A DNA stretch of 64,000 nt, from positions 256,709,199 to 256,773,198 of the forward strand of contig JARYHS010009186.1 of NCBI GenBank assembly GCA_031002005.1, read 5' to 3'. Both the position numbers and the translations under genes were made by a program. Position 1 is the first letter of the stretch; the number at the start of each line of letters is the position of its first letter. The DNA is from Vandiemenella viatica. Lineage: Eukaryota; Arthropoda; Insecta; Orthoptera; Morabidae. The notes beneath the pieces are model-generated. The model worked only from the letters and a program-made list of their open reading frames with translations. It ran no database searches and was not told the DNA's origin. Of this stretch, positions 57,401-64,000 are shown piece by piece.

Positions 57401-60400
57401 GATATAGGAGAAAGTTTGAGGAGCATTATAAATTTTTTCAAAAGTGCAAGTGGACTGGAGGAATTGTTCCAGAGTTTGTGTTTGCTTTGTTTGATTACTC
57501 ATCAAAATTCCTGCGTCGTCCTGTTCGAATGTACGAAGTTTTTCGGCTTTATCTAGAACGATAATGTTGCAAGATCGATTCAATAACATTGCAGAATTAC
57601 TCGTATGTACTAATTACAGTAGAACTCCAATTATCCGAATCGCTTTTTTAACTAAGACGGAAACGCACTGCGAAAAGGCTTCCCCTCTTTTATAAAAACC
57701 AACCCAAAGTTCGGATGACTGCAGCTTTGTTTACTGACTGGTACGGCTAAATTTTCATCCCTGAAGTGGAAAAGCACCAAAAATCTCTTGGAAAAGAAAG
57801 TATTTTGAACATACATACAATAATTAATTAAAATAGATCCTTTTTCCGAATTTTTGATTATCCGAATGGGGTCGGGCCCCAATTGATTCAGATAATTGGA
57901 GTTCTATTGTATATTGATGAACTTGTTTTGGAAAATTGTTGAATCAGTTGATTTCCACAAACACAGAGCAACATATAATTTTTACGTTGGGAATTAATTA
58001 TGAGTGATAATAAATTTAAATAATAGCAAACTTTTGTACACAATAAAATAAATAATAATTTTTTTAGTATTTATTGTGTACATAGTTTCTACTCATATGA
58101 ATTAATTTGCATGATTATTGCTGTTATTATAATATTTTGTTTTAGATAAGGTAACTAAATAACATCTTCACAGAGGTTCCACCCCCCCCCCCCCCTCCTT
58201 TTTTTTTGCTATGCGACTACCCAACCGGGCTTATCATGGTATGACAGGCTGTTCACGTAGGATCTCTTCCTCGTCATTCTCTTTGGTTACTGAAGCAACA
58301 CTGTACTAATTGTTTTGTGCTGCTCCTTTATGGTTCCAAATTTCCACCTACTTGTGCATGTTCGCAGAAATCGTAAACTTCACGCAATATCACTGCTGCT
58401 GTCACAATGTCGCCATGTGAACTAGTAATGCATCTTCACTGTTGTACTCATTAGTCTGGCACGAATACTCTTCTCTTTTGAAGATCTCTACAATAAACAA
58501 TTTTTTTATTTGGCAGGGCCATTAGGTTGAAATAAACCTTCTGGTATAGGAAATAGGCTGGGATAGTGAAATAATGGTGTATGTCTGTGAGGGCGAACAG
58601 TGATATTGTCTGAAAAGGCACACTTGTTGAAGTTCACAATTGTTTACCCAATGACTATACACCAGGAGGTCACTAACTGAATTAATTTAGATACAGAGGT
58701 AAATTTTCTATTGCTGTACCAAAATCATATTAAATACTAAAGAGGTGGTACACATTGTAACAATGTTCTCTCTGGGAAAATATCCCAACAATGTTTTAAT
58801 TAGATTTTCCCTTCAGCTGCGCTGCTATCCACTGTTGCGAGAGACAGATAACTTTTATGGCTTTAACTGTCTCACCTTCGGTGTGTTCAGGGTTATAATA
58901 TTAAGTTGAGAATAATTTCAAAATTCTTTTACTTCATGCTGCTTCTAAAAGATTCTTTTCTGTTTTAAAATCAGTCATCACTTTCAGACAGGAAGAAATG
59001 GCAAGATAAAGTTCACTATGAAATAATAAAGCTGATTGTTAGAGTTCACTTTCATGTAATTTCACCATTGCAGAAAAGTTCCCAAAACCACCTCCATGAT
59101 ATTAATAATTCAATTTAACCATGAAATAAATAATAAAATCTTTTCCTTGCAAAAGACTGCCATGTATTCCAAAATCCACTCAACATTACTCCACAAGTCA
59201 CTCCAAAAACAGTTAATTCTTTTAAATTCTCAAACTGAGTAGAATATAGTTCAAAGAGATTGTATGACCCTTGATGATTATTGAGAAGACCAACATGATG
59301 TGTACTGACTCTTATGTTATAGTGAGACAATGCAATGGAAATCCCAGAACAGTGGGTTTATAAAGGCTATACCTACATGTTCTGGCAACGTAGTGCATCG
59401 TCAAAACAATAACTTTTATTTCTTTAAGCTTCCCAGATTTTACAAATGATTCACAATAATTCTTTTTAATTTATTATCTTGAAATATCACTTAGCAAATG
59501 TTTGCCTTTTTAACAATTTATATTTAAACTCCTTGTACAGAACTACTTCATCCTTCCACCCAATTAATCTGCCTCCTTGTTATCTTTACCATCCGCACTT
59601 AATTTTAGAAAATATTTCTGTACTCTCTGAAGCCTTCTTACAACTCGCCATTGCTGAATTACAAATTATGATATTTTTTTTTAATTTTAAAAAAAAGTCT
59701 AAAACTGACTTTAAGAATTTCAAACTTAAAGATTTTAACCATTCAAATCCGTTTTACTCAAGACAAACAAAACAGAAATTAACAATATTTCAATCAATAA
59801 CCTTACTCTGTACGAGGGCGGTCCGGTAAGTACTTAGCCTACAAAAGAAAAAAACGAAAATTTTGGAAAAGTGGCGGTTAATTTCTCAACATAGTCTCCT
59901 TTTAGCTCGATACACTTGACCCAGCGATGCTCCATCTTCTTTAACTCGTCTGAAAATTACGTTTCCTGGAGATCTGAAAAGTAGGCATTCGTGGCAGCGA
60001 TAACCTCCTTATTCGACTCAAATTTCTTCCCGGCGAGTGTCATCTTCAAGTTTGGAAACAAAAAGAAGTCGCGCGGGGCCAAATCTGGAGAATATGGTGG
60101 ATGGGGCAGCAGTTCATAGCTCAATTCGACCAATTTGTCCGTGGCAATGGCAGCGGAGGTGTGGGCCGGTGCTTTGTCATGGTGGAAGAGCACTTTTTTC
60201 TTCGCCAAATGGGGCCTCTTTTTCTGCAATTCGGCGTCAAATCAGCCCAATAATTCGGCATAGTAAAGCCCTGTGATTGTTTTGCCCTTCTCCAGGTAGT
60301 CAGTGTAGATCACACCTTGTGAATTCCAGAAAACGGTGGCCATCACCTTTCTGGCCGATGGGACAGTCTTCGCCTTTTTCAGAGCACGTTCGCCGGGTAA

Positions 60401-61909
60401 AATCCACTGTTTTGACTGTTCCTTGATCTCTGGTGTGTACCAGTGGACTCATGTTTCGTTGACGGTCATGTAATGATACAGAAACTCCTTCGGATTGCGC
60501 TTAAACAGCATCAAACACTGCTGTGAAGTGGTCTCACGGTTGCGCTTGTTGTCCAGAGTGAGCAAACGAGGCACCCATCGCACCGACAGCTATCTCATGC
60601 CCAAAATTTCATGCAAGATATGACACACACAGTCTTTTGTGATGCCTATTGTCCCAGCAATCTCACACACCTTCAATCGCCGGTCTGCCAATACGAGATC
60701 GTCATGTTATCCTCCGTGGTAACCGTTTTCGGGGTACCTTGGCGTGGCTCATCAAAAACCATCGTGCGATCACGTTGAAACTCGTTAAACCAATTTTTGA
60801 CAATCTCCATCGAAGGAGAAGAGTCACTGTACACAGCATCCAAGCGCTCTTTGATTTCACTGCGTGATTTTCCTTCCAAAAACAGGAATCGAATCACCGA
60901 CCGATATTGATCTTTTTGCATTTTTCTATAATCCTCGGACACACTTACTTTCACACTCGATCACAACAAAACTATGAGTTCGATTTGGCTGAAATTTTAA
61001 CAATAGCCGTCTAAGATAATGTACTACATGATAAATTTCTCTGGTGACAGTGGCGCCATCAGGAAGAGAGGCTAAGTACTTACCGGACCAACCTCGTAGG
61101 AGATGAAACATATGGTCTAGATGTGTACACATCTTTCCCCCTGCCGTATGTCTCACCCCTTACACAATGTAATAAAATAATATGAATTTGTGTTTTTGTT
61201 TTTCTGGCTCTCCTGCCTTCAACTGTGATAAGTGGTAAGATTATTTTATCTATTTTACGTTATTTTCATTGCTTAATGGCATTTTCATTGTCACCATTAC
61301 CCAAAGATGGTCAGAAAGGAAGAGGCAAATTCTAAAAGACAAACACAATTTTCAATATTTCTGTATGAAACCATTATCGTGCAAAGAGACGAGACGTGTG
61401 GCAAGAGGACCAAATGTTCACACACTGAGTTTTATTGCGTGACTAAAACATTAGCAGTAACAGCAATTCAAATTCCTTAGCACCTAAAAAGTTTGAAATC
61501 TGTGTAGCAAAGGGAGTAAATAGTTGAAAAGCAGTGAAGTTTAAAATTGTTAATGCTTCTATTGGAAATTTATTACACAATTTAAAAAAAAATAATCAAA
61601 GTGAAAAATTTAAAATGAATATATATATACAGATTAAATGGAAAGAAAATAAAACGTTTCTTTATCATGTCCATTATTTTGAAACTTGATCTTTGGTCTT
61701 AATTGCAGCCTGTTGCGAGAGAATGCGAGATACAAGCAGAGGAGGAACAGTTGTTTTTGGCAAAACAGCTGCAGCTGCTTCAGCAGGGTGGACCGACAAG
61801 TTTGCGACAAGAATCTCCCCTGAGGACACCAGCCGGTGTACAGAAAACTGGAGACCGGCGTGTTACGGGCTCTCCTGGAGTTCAAGGACAATTGGGTTCT
61901 CCAAAGAAG
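32483..61909 (+). CDS. Dlic: Cytoplasmic dynein light intermediate chain (8 exons, 3' end outside)
   Basis: This subunit of cytoplasmic dynein binds the heavy-chain tail with its Ras-like fold and links the motor to cargo adaptors through its C-terminus. Eight exons join in frame through GT-AG introns into 406 codons: 32,483-32,565; 32,842-32,915; 37,815-37,931; 38,011-38,241; 43,949-44,118; 44,262-44,491; 51,193-51,304; 61,709-61,909. Visible blocks are [13 protein letters not shown], the P-loop GDNESGKT (residues 53-60), VWVLDGD (98-104), [20 protein letters not shown] (224-227), [26 protein letters not shown] and [10 protein letters not shown]. These follow the metazoan family order, closest to insect forms. 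The ATG context (A at -3, G at +4) is good. No stop or frameshift is seen. Family members are about 490-520 residues, so 90-120 residues, including the adaptor-binding FF-x-x-LL helix, lie past the window. Confidence 0.96.
32842..32915 (+). CDS. Dlic: Dlic exon 2
   Basis: Acceptor TTTTTACAG; encodes (W)[24 protein letters not shown] and the first base of the P-loop glycine; donor GTATGT. Intron 1 is only 276 bp. Confidence 0.93.
33703..34895 (-). mobile_element. LINE with FADD reverse transcriptase, one nonsense codon
   Basis: On the minus strand: [33 protein letters not shown], then TAA just before [10 protein letters not shown], then [52 protein letters not shown] and [17 protein letters not shown] to a stop near 33,887. 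It ends in an oligo(A) run (T's at 33,703-33,712). The 5' part is missing, as expected of target-primed insertion. Apart from the TAA between the two halves the frame is open for more than 300 codons, so the insertion is fairly young. Clade is probably near RTE, but not certain. Confidence 0.85.
35347..35738 (+). repeat. Partial family F copy in Dlic intron 2
   Basis: It retains GATTCTTATGTAACTCGACG, GATCCGGCCTGGACCA, GTTAGGTTGAAATACAGCAT, CAAGCGAGATATC and a right end GTGACGTCACGGTAATGATA-GAAC. The left terminus is lost and the first ATATCTCG block is reduced. Confidence 0.7.
36643..37000 (+). mobile_element. CR1/L2-like LINE C-terminal fragment
   Basis: [33 protein letters not shown] is followed by [16 protein letters not shown] and later SRLES. 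This is the WDP...[11 protein letters not shown] and L-W-x-x-L-x-x-RR block that follows the reverse transcriptase in CR1/L2-like elements. Frameshifts and stops are frequent. Confidence 0.7.
37815..37931 (+). CDS. Dlic: Dlic exon 3 (P-loop)
   Basis: Acceptor GTTTCAG; encodes the P-loop GDNESGKTT, then [30 protein letters not shown] and one base; donor GTGAGT. Intron 3 is only 79 bp. Confidence 0.94.
38011..38241 (+). CDS. Dlic: Dlic exon 4
   Basis: Acceptor TTTGATAG; encodes (D)[48 protein letters not shown] and [17 protein letters not shown] plus one base; donor GTAAGA. The PW-x-x-LDxLQ-x-WA block is a family signature. Confidence 0.95.
39085..39355 (+). mobile_element. Common LINE family, small 3' fragment
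   Basis: [20 protein letters not shown] then [11 protein letters not shown] corresponds to [15 protein letters not shown]...[14 protein letters not shown] of the open copy at 54.6-56.2 kb. It ends near a CACAATTAAACTAAATTA tail. Confidence 0.7.
39840..41657 (+). mobile_element. Common LINE family, long decayed copy
   Basis: Order as in the open copy: [13 protein letters not shown] sequence, [17 protein letters not shown] near 40,345, [13 protein letters not shown] near 40,568, [18 protein letters not shown] near 40,731, EDVKI and [12 protein letters not shown] near 40,970, then FSFVGK and [15 protein letters not shown] to 41,527. It ends with ATCACAATTAAATAAATT. Many stops. Confidence 0.75.
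41838..41999. repeat. 81-bp perfect tandem duplication ending in poly(A)
   Basis: Two identical 81-bp units, each starting TAACTAATATTCACTTCTTA, follow each other directly. A run of 22 A's starts at 42,001. The identity of the units means the duplication is recent or an assembly artefact. Confidence 0.85.
42470..42690 (+). repeat. Repeat shared with 62,640-62,880
   Basis: Both stretches have GAAATATTG, then a T-rich TTTTTGTG(T) block, then a CCCTCCTCCCATCAACTTTG or CCAGCCACCTTCATCTGTGA block and a GAGTGTTG(A/G)GT block in the same order. This one also has the small palindrome CTTGCGCAAG. Confidence 0.4.
43235..43445 (-). mobile_element. 3' fragment of the 33.7-kb LINE family
   Basis: It parallels 33,705-33,930 block by block: CTAGACCAGATTGATTCAAA versus TTAGACTGGTTTGATGCAAT, TCTAATCTTGATCTACCTCT versus TCTAATCTTTGTCTACCTCT, and CCACTAACAAGTTAACCAAT versus CCACTAACAGATTATCCAAT. 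Confidence 0.7.
43949..44118 (+). CDS. Dlic: Dlic exon 5
   Basis: Acceptor AATTTCAG; encodes [38 protein letters not shown] and [15 protein letters not shown]; donor GTAAGC after a complete Lys codon (residue 225). Confidence 0.95.
44262..44491 (+). CDS. Dlic: Dlic exon 6
   Basis: Acceptor TATTCTAG; begins [20 protein letters not shown], so the TKTD motif spans the exon 5/6 junction. Continues [20 protein letters not shown] and [18 protein letters not shown] to EKDAVL; donor GTAAGT. Intron 5 is 143 bp. Confidence 0.96.
44715..45551. mobile_element. hAT-like element with 8-bp TSD and CA repeat
   Basis: The left end CAGGGCCGGTTTAAGG and right end (reverse complement) CAGGGCCGGCTTAAGG differ at one base. 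GCACTAAT flanks both sides (44,707-44,714 and 45,552-45,559). CAGGG-starting repeats with an 8-bp duplication are typical of hAT. 837 bp, no transposase. A (CA)n/(TG)n microsatellite occupies about 45,391-45,466. Confidence 0.92.
45391..45466. repeat. (CA)n to (TG)n microsatellite
   Basis: About 18 CA units followed by ATATATATATG and TG units, able to form a hairpin. Confidence 0.9.
46879..47767 (-). mobile_element. Tc1/mariner-type element with 3' coding deletion
   Basis: Ends CAGGGTGAATCAAAAAGGAC and (reverse complement) CAGGGTCAAACGAAAAGGAC, with TA on both sides (46,877-46,878; 47,768-47,769). On the minus strand the transposase pieces run in order: [33 protein letters not shown] (first catalytic Asp), [10 protein letters not shown], then after frame breaks a [13 protein letters not shown] stretch, NEDDRDG and QQDGAPPH (second Asp). 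The sequence then jumps to the terminal repeat, so the third catalytic Asp and C-terminus are deleted. At 889 bp the element is non-autonomous. Confidence 0.82.
48055..48690 (-). mobile_element. LINE C-terminal fragment (minus strand)
   Basis: Minus-strand peptides [64 protein letters not shown] and QIFYDEL follow the order of the region after the reverse transcriptase in endonuclease-RT LINEs (FGRLxxxVFxNKNLTxxTK, LYGCESWTLY, LExFHQRKL, SIEAxIxxxxLRWxGHV, KQxFYGEL). Frames change repeatedly. Confidence 0.7.
49359..50894 (+). pseudogene. Mariner transposase, frameshifted and interrupted
   Basis: Start [14 protein letters not shown] at 49,359. The N-terminal DNA-binding half reads on to CCEWF, where one extra T causes a frameshift before [13 protein letters not shown]. 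The helix-turn-helix block [18 protein letters not shown] follows, then a stop before KLGMH. After ARISK the frame is broken by a 455-bp insert (49,774-50,228). Beyond it the frame is open for 214 codons with [23 protein letters not shown] and [16 protein letters not shown]; 34 residues separate the last two Asp (DD34D). The end is [13 protein letters not shown] and TAA. Three lesions make it inactive. Confidence 0.92.
49774..50228. mobile_element. 455-bp insert in the mariner transposase
   Basis: Boundaries follow from the restored continuity of the transposase (ARISK on the left, [12 protein letters not shown] on the right). Flanks CTCTAAG and TTCTAAAG look like a decayed short duplication. 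The insert begins TGTCGCATATAAATATCTTT and continues ATGCGA, a small hairpin, and contains C/T-rich runs. I cannot assign it to a class. Confidence 0.6.
51193..51304 (+). CDS. Dlic: Dlic exon 7
   Basis: Acceptor ATTTTCAG; encodes (I)[37 protein letters not shown]; donor GTGAGT after a complete codon. P(A/S)GWD-x-x-KKI is conserved in the family. Confidence 0.95.
52365..53700 (-). mobile_element. LINE endonuclease-RT fragment (minus strand)
   Basis: Minus-strand pieces in order: [55 protein letters not shown], a motif where FADD is replaced by [64 protein letters not shown], then MQFMRR and SWTDHV. The catalytic aspartate pair (normally ADDQV) reads ADNQV, so the enzyme is dead even apart from frame breaks. 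Distinct from the other LINE families here. Confidence 0.8.
54540..56303 (+). mobile_element. 5'-truncated LINE (common family)
   Basis: Includes the open frame and a tail ending TGCTCCATTGCAATTAAATT with AAATT repeats and an A-run. The same tail marks the copies at 14.0, 19.1 and 41.6 kb. Eight fragments of this family occur in the window. Confidence 0.85.
54588..56207 (+). CDS. Common LINE family, open reverse-transcriptase frame
   Basis: The frame is open for 540 codons from after a TGA at 54,585 to TAG at 56,205. It encodes a pre-RT helix ([17 protein letters not shown]), then RT motifs [10 protein letters not shown] and [47 protein letters not shown] (motif A Asp), [15 protein letters not shown] (B), LFADDIMLY (C, catalytic pair), [16 protein letters not shown] (E), and the C-terminal [19 protein letters not shown] and [15 protein letters not shown] blocks. 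No RNase H or CCHC motif was seen. All catalytic residues are present. The endonuclease part is missing, so this is a 5'-truncated copy that cannot move alone. Closest in layout to CR1/jockey-like elements. Confidence 0.9.
   Translation, partial: VVRESIRENESETAGSNSENELNNTIRNDDSKKFDIHPEEIMKEIRKLKKHKGAGEDNITTDILKIAGCDIVPYLEILFKLSLDTCCLPQDWKSAIVVPVHKGGVRNRVENYRPISLTSVVGKLMERLICNHIRNICEERNWFSSRQHGFRQGYSCESQLVGYMQDISDEMDKGGQIDSVALDLSKAFDRVSHKMVVNKVKTIGVDKKVICWVEEFLKGRKQKVRVGNVVSKEVEVKMGVPQGSVLGPLLFIILMNNCVACLLSEIRLFADDIMLYKRIKTIEDCKQLQGDLDRISNWVSKHGMKINAKKSQLIRYTNKKQKVNYEYKVGKELLAEDLKCKYLGITFDNKLNWAGHIGQVVGKGFRVLHLLERVMRGCTREVKELGYKTLVRPLLEYGSVVWDPHFTYQIQELERVQRRAARFVSGNYRRMQSVTDMIKELEWDSLQDRRRMRRVMGVYRAYTGDEAWKDIAVGMKSSAWKGKDDHDHKLALDFRHKGVGRFSFLGKGVRDWNELPRETMNNLPKTLKEFKEKICRGQM
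57617..57909. mobile_element. Pogo/Tigger-like MITE
   Basis: Ends CAGTAGAACTCCAATTATCC and (reverse complement) CAATAGAACTCCAATTATCT with TA on both sides (57,615-57,616; 57,910-57,911). The CAGT-x-x-AAC(C/T)CC-x-ATTATCCGA pattern is typical of pogo/Tigger elements. 293 bp without coding capacity. Confidence 0.85.
58180..58210. repeat. C-run followed by T-run
   Basis: About 16 C's (after CCA) then TCC and 9 T's: a pyrimidine tract that could form unusual DNA structure or a sequencing problem. Confidence 0.85.
59813..61096 (-). mobile_element. Mariner (minus strand), decayed
   Basis: Ends CGAGGGCGGTCCGGTAAGTA and (reverse complement) CGAGGTTGGTCCGGTAAGTA, continuing CTTAGCCT, with TA on both sides (59,811-59,812; 61,097-61,098). 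1,284 bp, the usual mariner length. Confidence 0.93.
59842..60954 (-). pseudogene. Mariner transposase with several inactivating changes
   Basis: Starts [20 protein letters not shown] on the minus strand at 60,954. Recognisable blocks: [40 protein letters not shown] (after a frameshift), [65 protein letters not shown] and [16 protein letters not shown]. The first catalytic Asp (VDET) is Asn here. Stops occur after NET, after AELLG and after DLQET. An added Ala makes the D-D spacing 35 instead of 34. The protein belongs to a different mariner subgroup from the two plus-strand copies. Confidence 0.9.
61097..61708. other. Intron end before Dlic exon 8
   Basis: AT-rich with (TA)n at 61,620-61,630. 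No element recognised. Confidence 0.4.
61709..61909 (+). CDS. Dlic: Dlic exon 8
   Basis: Acceptor TTAATTGCAG; encodes [52 protein letters not shown] and [14 protein letters not shown]; donor GTAGTA after a complete codon. The acidic helix followed by a Ser/Pro/Gly-rich stretch with SP and TP sites corresponds to the start of the flexible C-terminal tail, which in the family is phosphorylated. The following exon was not found in the remaining 2 kb. Confidence 0.93.
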
Positions 61910-62492
61910 GTAGTATCTTTAACATGTAAAGAGATTATCTTTTATTAAATTTAAAATGGGTAGAGAGAAAAATTTTAAACACTGTATTGCTACTGATTTA
62001 AGAGGATACTTTTGTATTGGAGTTTTATTCAGATACAGGCATTTTAGTACTATTTCAGAATGAACACTCCTATATCATATCAACAACTGATAGTTCTTTG
62101 GTACTCAACTGTTACTTGTAAGCCAATTCCACCAGATGCTAACACCTTTTTCATGTTTTGTTTAGATGCAACTTTTATTTACTCTCTCATACCTCCATCC
62201 TACTGTTGCATATGATGGTTGGCTCCAACACCTCGCCCAACAGCTGTATATCAGAGAAACCACATTCCATAGCACTCCACAAGAAACTTTTGCTTTCTTT
62301 AGATATTTATTCTGACCTTGCAATATATCCTGCTGTTATGAAGTCACTCAGCATCAACATCTAGAAACTTCTCAATATATTCTCCATACTTCACGAATCC
62401 TGCCTTTCATGTGGACTGCCCCTTCCACAGTGTCAACTTCACACCCTATTATATATAAAATAAAAATGAGCAGGAAAATGCTTTAAGGCAAT

Positions 62493-62880
62493 AAAACTAA
62501 GGAAGGATAGGGAAATATGACCCAACATTTACCACAGATGAAGGCGGCTGGGACATCAACAGTATCTATCGATTATCGATCCAGTATACCGTCAACAGTA
62601 TCGATCCAGTATACCGTCAATAGTATCGATTATCGATCCAATATTTGAGCTTCCCCTCCCCCCCTTTTCCTACACTACCATCCAGTCCGGCGATGCCATT
62701 CACCAGATGGCGGTCTCTGGGTACACATATTACTTCGCCTGGTGTCTCACTTCTGCACGAATAAGGCTGTATGCCGAAATATTGCGCTTCTCTTGGTTTA
62801 TTTTTTTGTGTTCATTGTCCCAGCCACCTTCATCTGTGATAAGTGTTGGGTCATATTTCCCTATCCTTCCTTAGTTTTTT
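62493..62880. repeat. Foldback element with ATCGAT tandem core
   Basis: Left arm AAAACTAAGGAAGGATAGGG continues AAATATGACCCAACA; the right arm is its near-exact reverse complement over about 65 bp. Between them, at 62,556-62,640, ATCGATCCAGTATACCGTCA repeats two to three times with TATCGATTATCGATCCA units. No coding frame and no clear target duplication. Confidence 0.8.
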
Positions 62881-63332
62881 ATTTATATATATCTACTATA
62901 TAATTTCGTAAGCTCACTCATTCACACACCTTGATAGCTGTTGGCTGGAGAACGGTGTCACATGTCAGCCTTCGCTCGCAAAATGGCAACCAGATATACC
63001 ATTAGAAGAAATTTGAGGTTATGTCCACAATTTAATAGCTAAGCAGCTGCTACCAAATTAATTGCCATAGTATATTCATTAAGTTTGCTTTTTGTAGCAT
63101 TTCACAGTTAAAAAAATATTGATCAATTTCACGGCTAAAAAAAGTGGTTCTGCTTTTTAGTAACATCTTGCTAATGAAAACAACTTAAAAACTTTTTAAA
63201 AATTAAATTACTTATGGTCTCTGCTGAAACCACCAATGCCAATTATCCTTCAGACTTAAGGATAAATTTCAATTTAATTGAAACTTTCACTAATGTTATA
63301 AAATATTTTGTTGTTTTCATAGCCGTCATATT
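62881..63332. other. Unassigned intron 8 sequence
   Basis: AT-rich sequence between the two foldbacks. Nothing recognised. Confidence 0.4.
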
Positions 63333-63479
63333 AATATAAATTTCTTACGGGATTAACGCTGCGTTGAAATACTCCTCCTTCTTCTTCCCTGCATTTCGAC
63401 CAAGGCTAAGGTCTACGTTGGGAAGAAGAAGAAGGAGGAATATTTCAACGCAGTGTTAATCCCGTAAGAAATTTATATT
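63333..63479. repeat. Near-perfect 57-60 bp hairpin
   Basis: The left arm (63,333-63,389, starting AATATAAATTTCTTACGGGA) and right arm (63,420-63,479) are reverse complements except for two substitutions and one extra AAG. The 30-nt spacer holds CATTTCGACCAAGGCTAAGG. It is probably a small foldback MITE. Confidence 0.9.
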
Positions 63480-64000
63480 TTCAGTAATGTTGTTGCTTGA
63501 CCTAAGTGTATACATTACGGTTTATTTGCTTTTTAGGTATTTTACTGACCACTTTCGTTAATGCTGTAGGTGAGTTGTTATGTTATTTTAAGTGGACATA
63601 AGACCAAATATCGAGTATTCTGGTAATTCATTTCTTCATAGTTGCTCAACTGTTTAATAATATCCAATATCTATTAAGTTCTCTCGTTATTACAGGCACT
63701 ATGACCAATGATTGCATTATGAGTGTTTGCCCAGTCTCAATAAAAAAAAAAGATGCTTTCAATGCAAAAAGTATTTTTTTAAAATTTTGCAGAGTGAACT
63801 TTAAGGGTCAAATACAAGTAAGTTTCTACTTAAGCAATAATACGATTGCGCTATCATTCCTGTTCGTGTTTAATACCTACCTCTATTAATGCTTTTGAGT
63901 TGTTCACGCTCAAGAGATTTTATTTACCCTGAAACAGGTCAAGTTTATATTTGGATAAATCAGGTCAACCTGTCATAATGTTTCATCCTAAAAACTGGAA
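63480..64000. other. Right edge, intron 8 of Dlic
   Basis: No exon recognised; the next Dlic exon should begin with a lysine/isoleucine-rich block and has no match here. Confidence 0.45.

Larger units (their letters stand above)
51305..61708 (+). other. Dlic intron 7 (10.4 kb) and its contents
   Basis: The largest intron. It contains a minus-strand LINE (52.4-53.7 kb), the open LINE copy (54.6-56.3 kb), a pogo-like MITE (57.6-57.9 kb), a C-run (about 58,180-58,196) and a minus-strand mariner (59.8-61.1 kb). Minus-strand frames at 57,006-57,227 and 57,308-57,589 are unassigned. I see nothing certain in 51,305-52,360, 56,310-57,000 or 57,910-59,800. Confidence 0.8.

Noticed and set aside
57006..57589. 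Minus-strand frames at 57.0-57.6 kb as the transposase of the nearby pogo-like MITE
   Set aside because: They lie outside the MITE's terminal repeats and I see no DDE or helix-turn-helix motif.
63701..63889. Next Dlic exon
   Set aside because: The frame has no similarity to the expected C-terminal tail (no FF-x-x-LL helix, no Ser/Pro-rich block).

Overview
The window looks like nuclear DNA of an insect with a large, repeat-rich genome. It is AT-rich, with host coding exons of 54-231 bp separated by introns of up to 10.4 kb. It carries remnants of mariner, Tc1-like, pogo-like, hAT-like, PIF/Harbinger, P-element-like, LINE and SINE elements. A hemimetabolous (polyneopteran) insect is my guess from the repeat style; the sequence does not prove it.

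Two host genes are recognisable. On the minus strand at about 20.2 kb is one 54-nt first coding exon matching the N-terminus of the splicing factor RBM39/Caper (MAEDFDVEAMLEAPYRKG); no later exon was found, so the gene must continue leftward beyond a very long first intron. On the plus strand, from 32,483 to past the right edge, is the gene for the cytoplasmic dynein light intermediate chain. Eight coding exons (32,483-61,909) join in phase through consensus splice sites into 406 codons, with a P-loop (GDNESGKT) and a TKTD motif. The C-terminal exons, which carry the adaptor-binding helix in this family, lie beyond the window.

From 1 to 20 kb the sequence is mostly old transposon debris: a hAT-like element with an 8-bp target duplication (1.5-2.2 kb), a G-tract-rich Harbinger-like MITE (6.5-6.9 kb), a nearly intact mariner with 31-bp perfect terminal repeats and a nonsense codon (7.0-8.3 kb), a hAT-like MITE (10.1-10.4 kb), a possible LTR, LINE fragments, and members of a foldback family (called family F here).

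From 21.7 to 27.5 kb lies the most unusual structure. Three P-element-like units (A, C, B) stand in a row, separated by exactly 8 bp each. All have CATG-starting terminal repeats. Two carry the same 71-nt first exon of a THAP zinc-finger protein, and all three share an internal junction with family F. A 30-bp perfect palindrome made only of two fused terminal-repeat ends sits inside unit A, flanked by near-identical 8-bp copies.

From 28 kb on, the dynein gene and its flank are filled with LINEs of several families (one with a 540-codon open reverse-transcriptase frame at 54.6-56.2 kb), a hAT-like element (44.7-45.6 kb), a deleted Tc1-like element (46.9-47.8 kb), a three-level nest (foldback element containing a mariner containing a 455-bp insert, 49.0-51.1 kb), a pogo-like MITE (57.6-57.9 kb), a dead minus-strand mariner (59.8-61.1 kb), and two foldback hairpins near the right edge.
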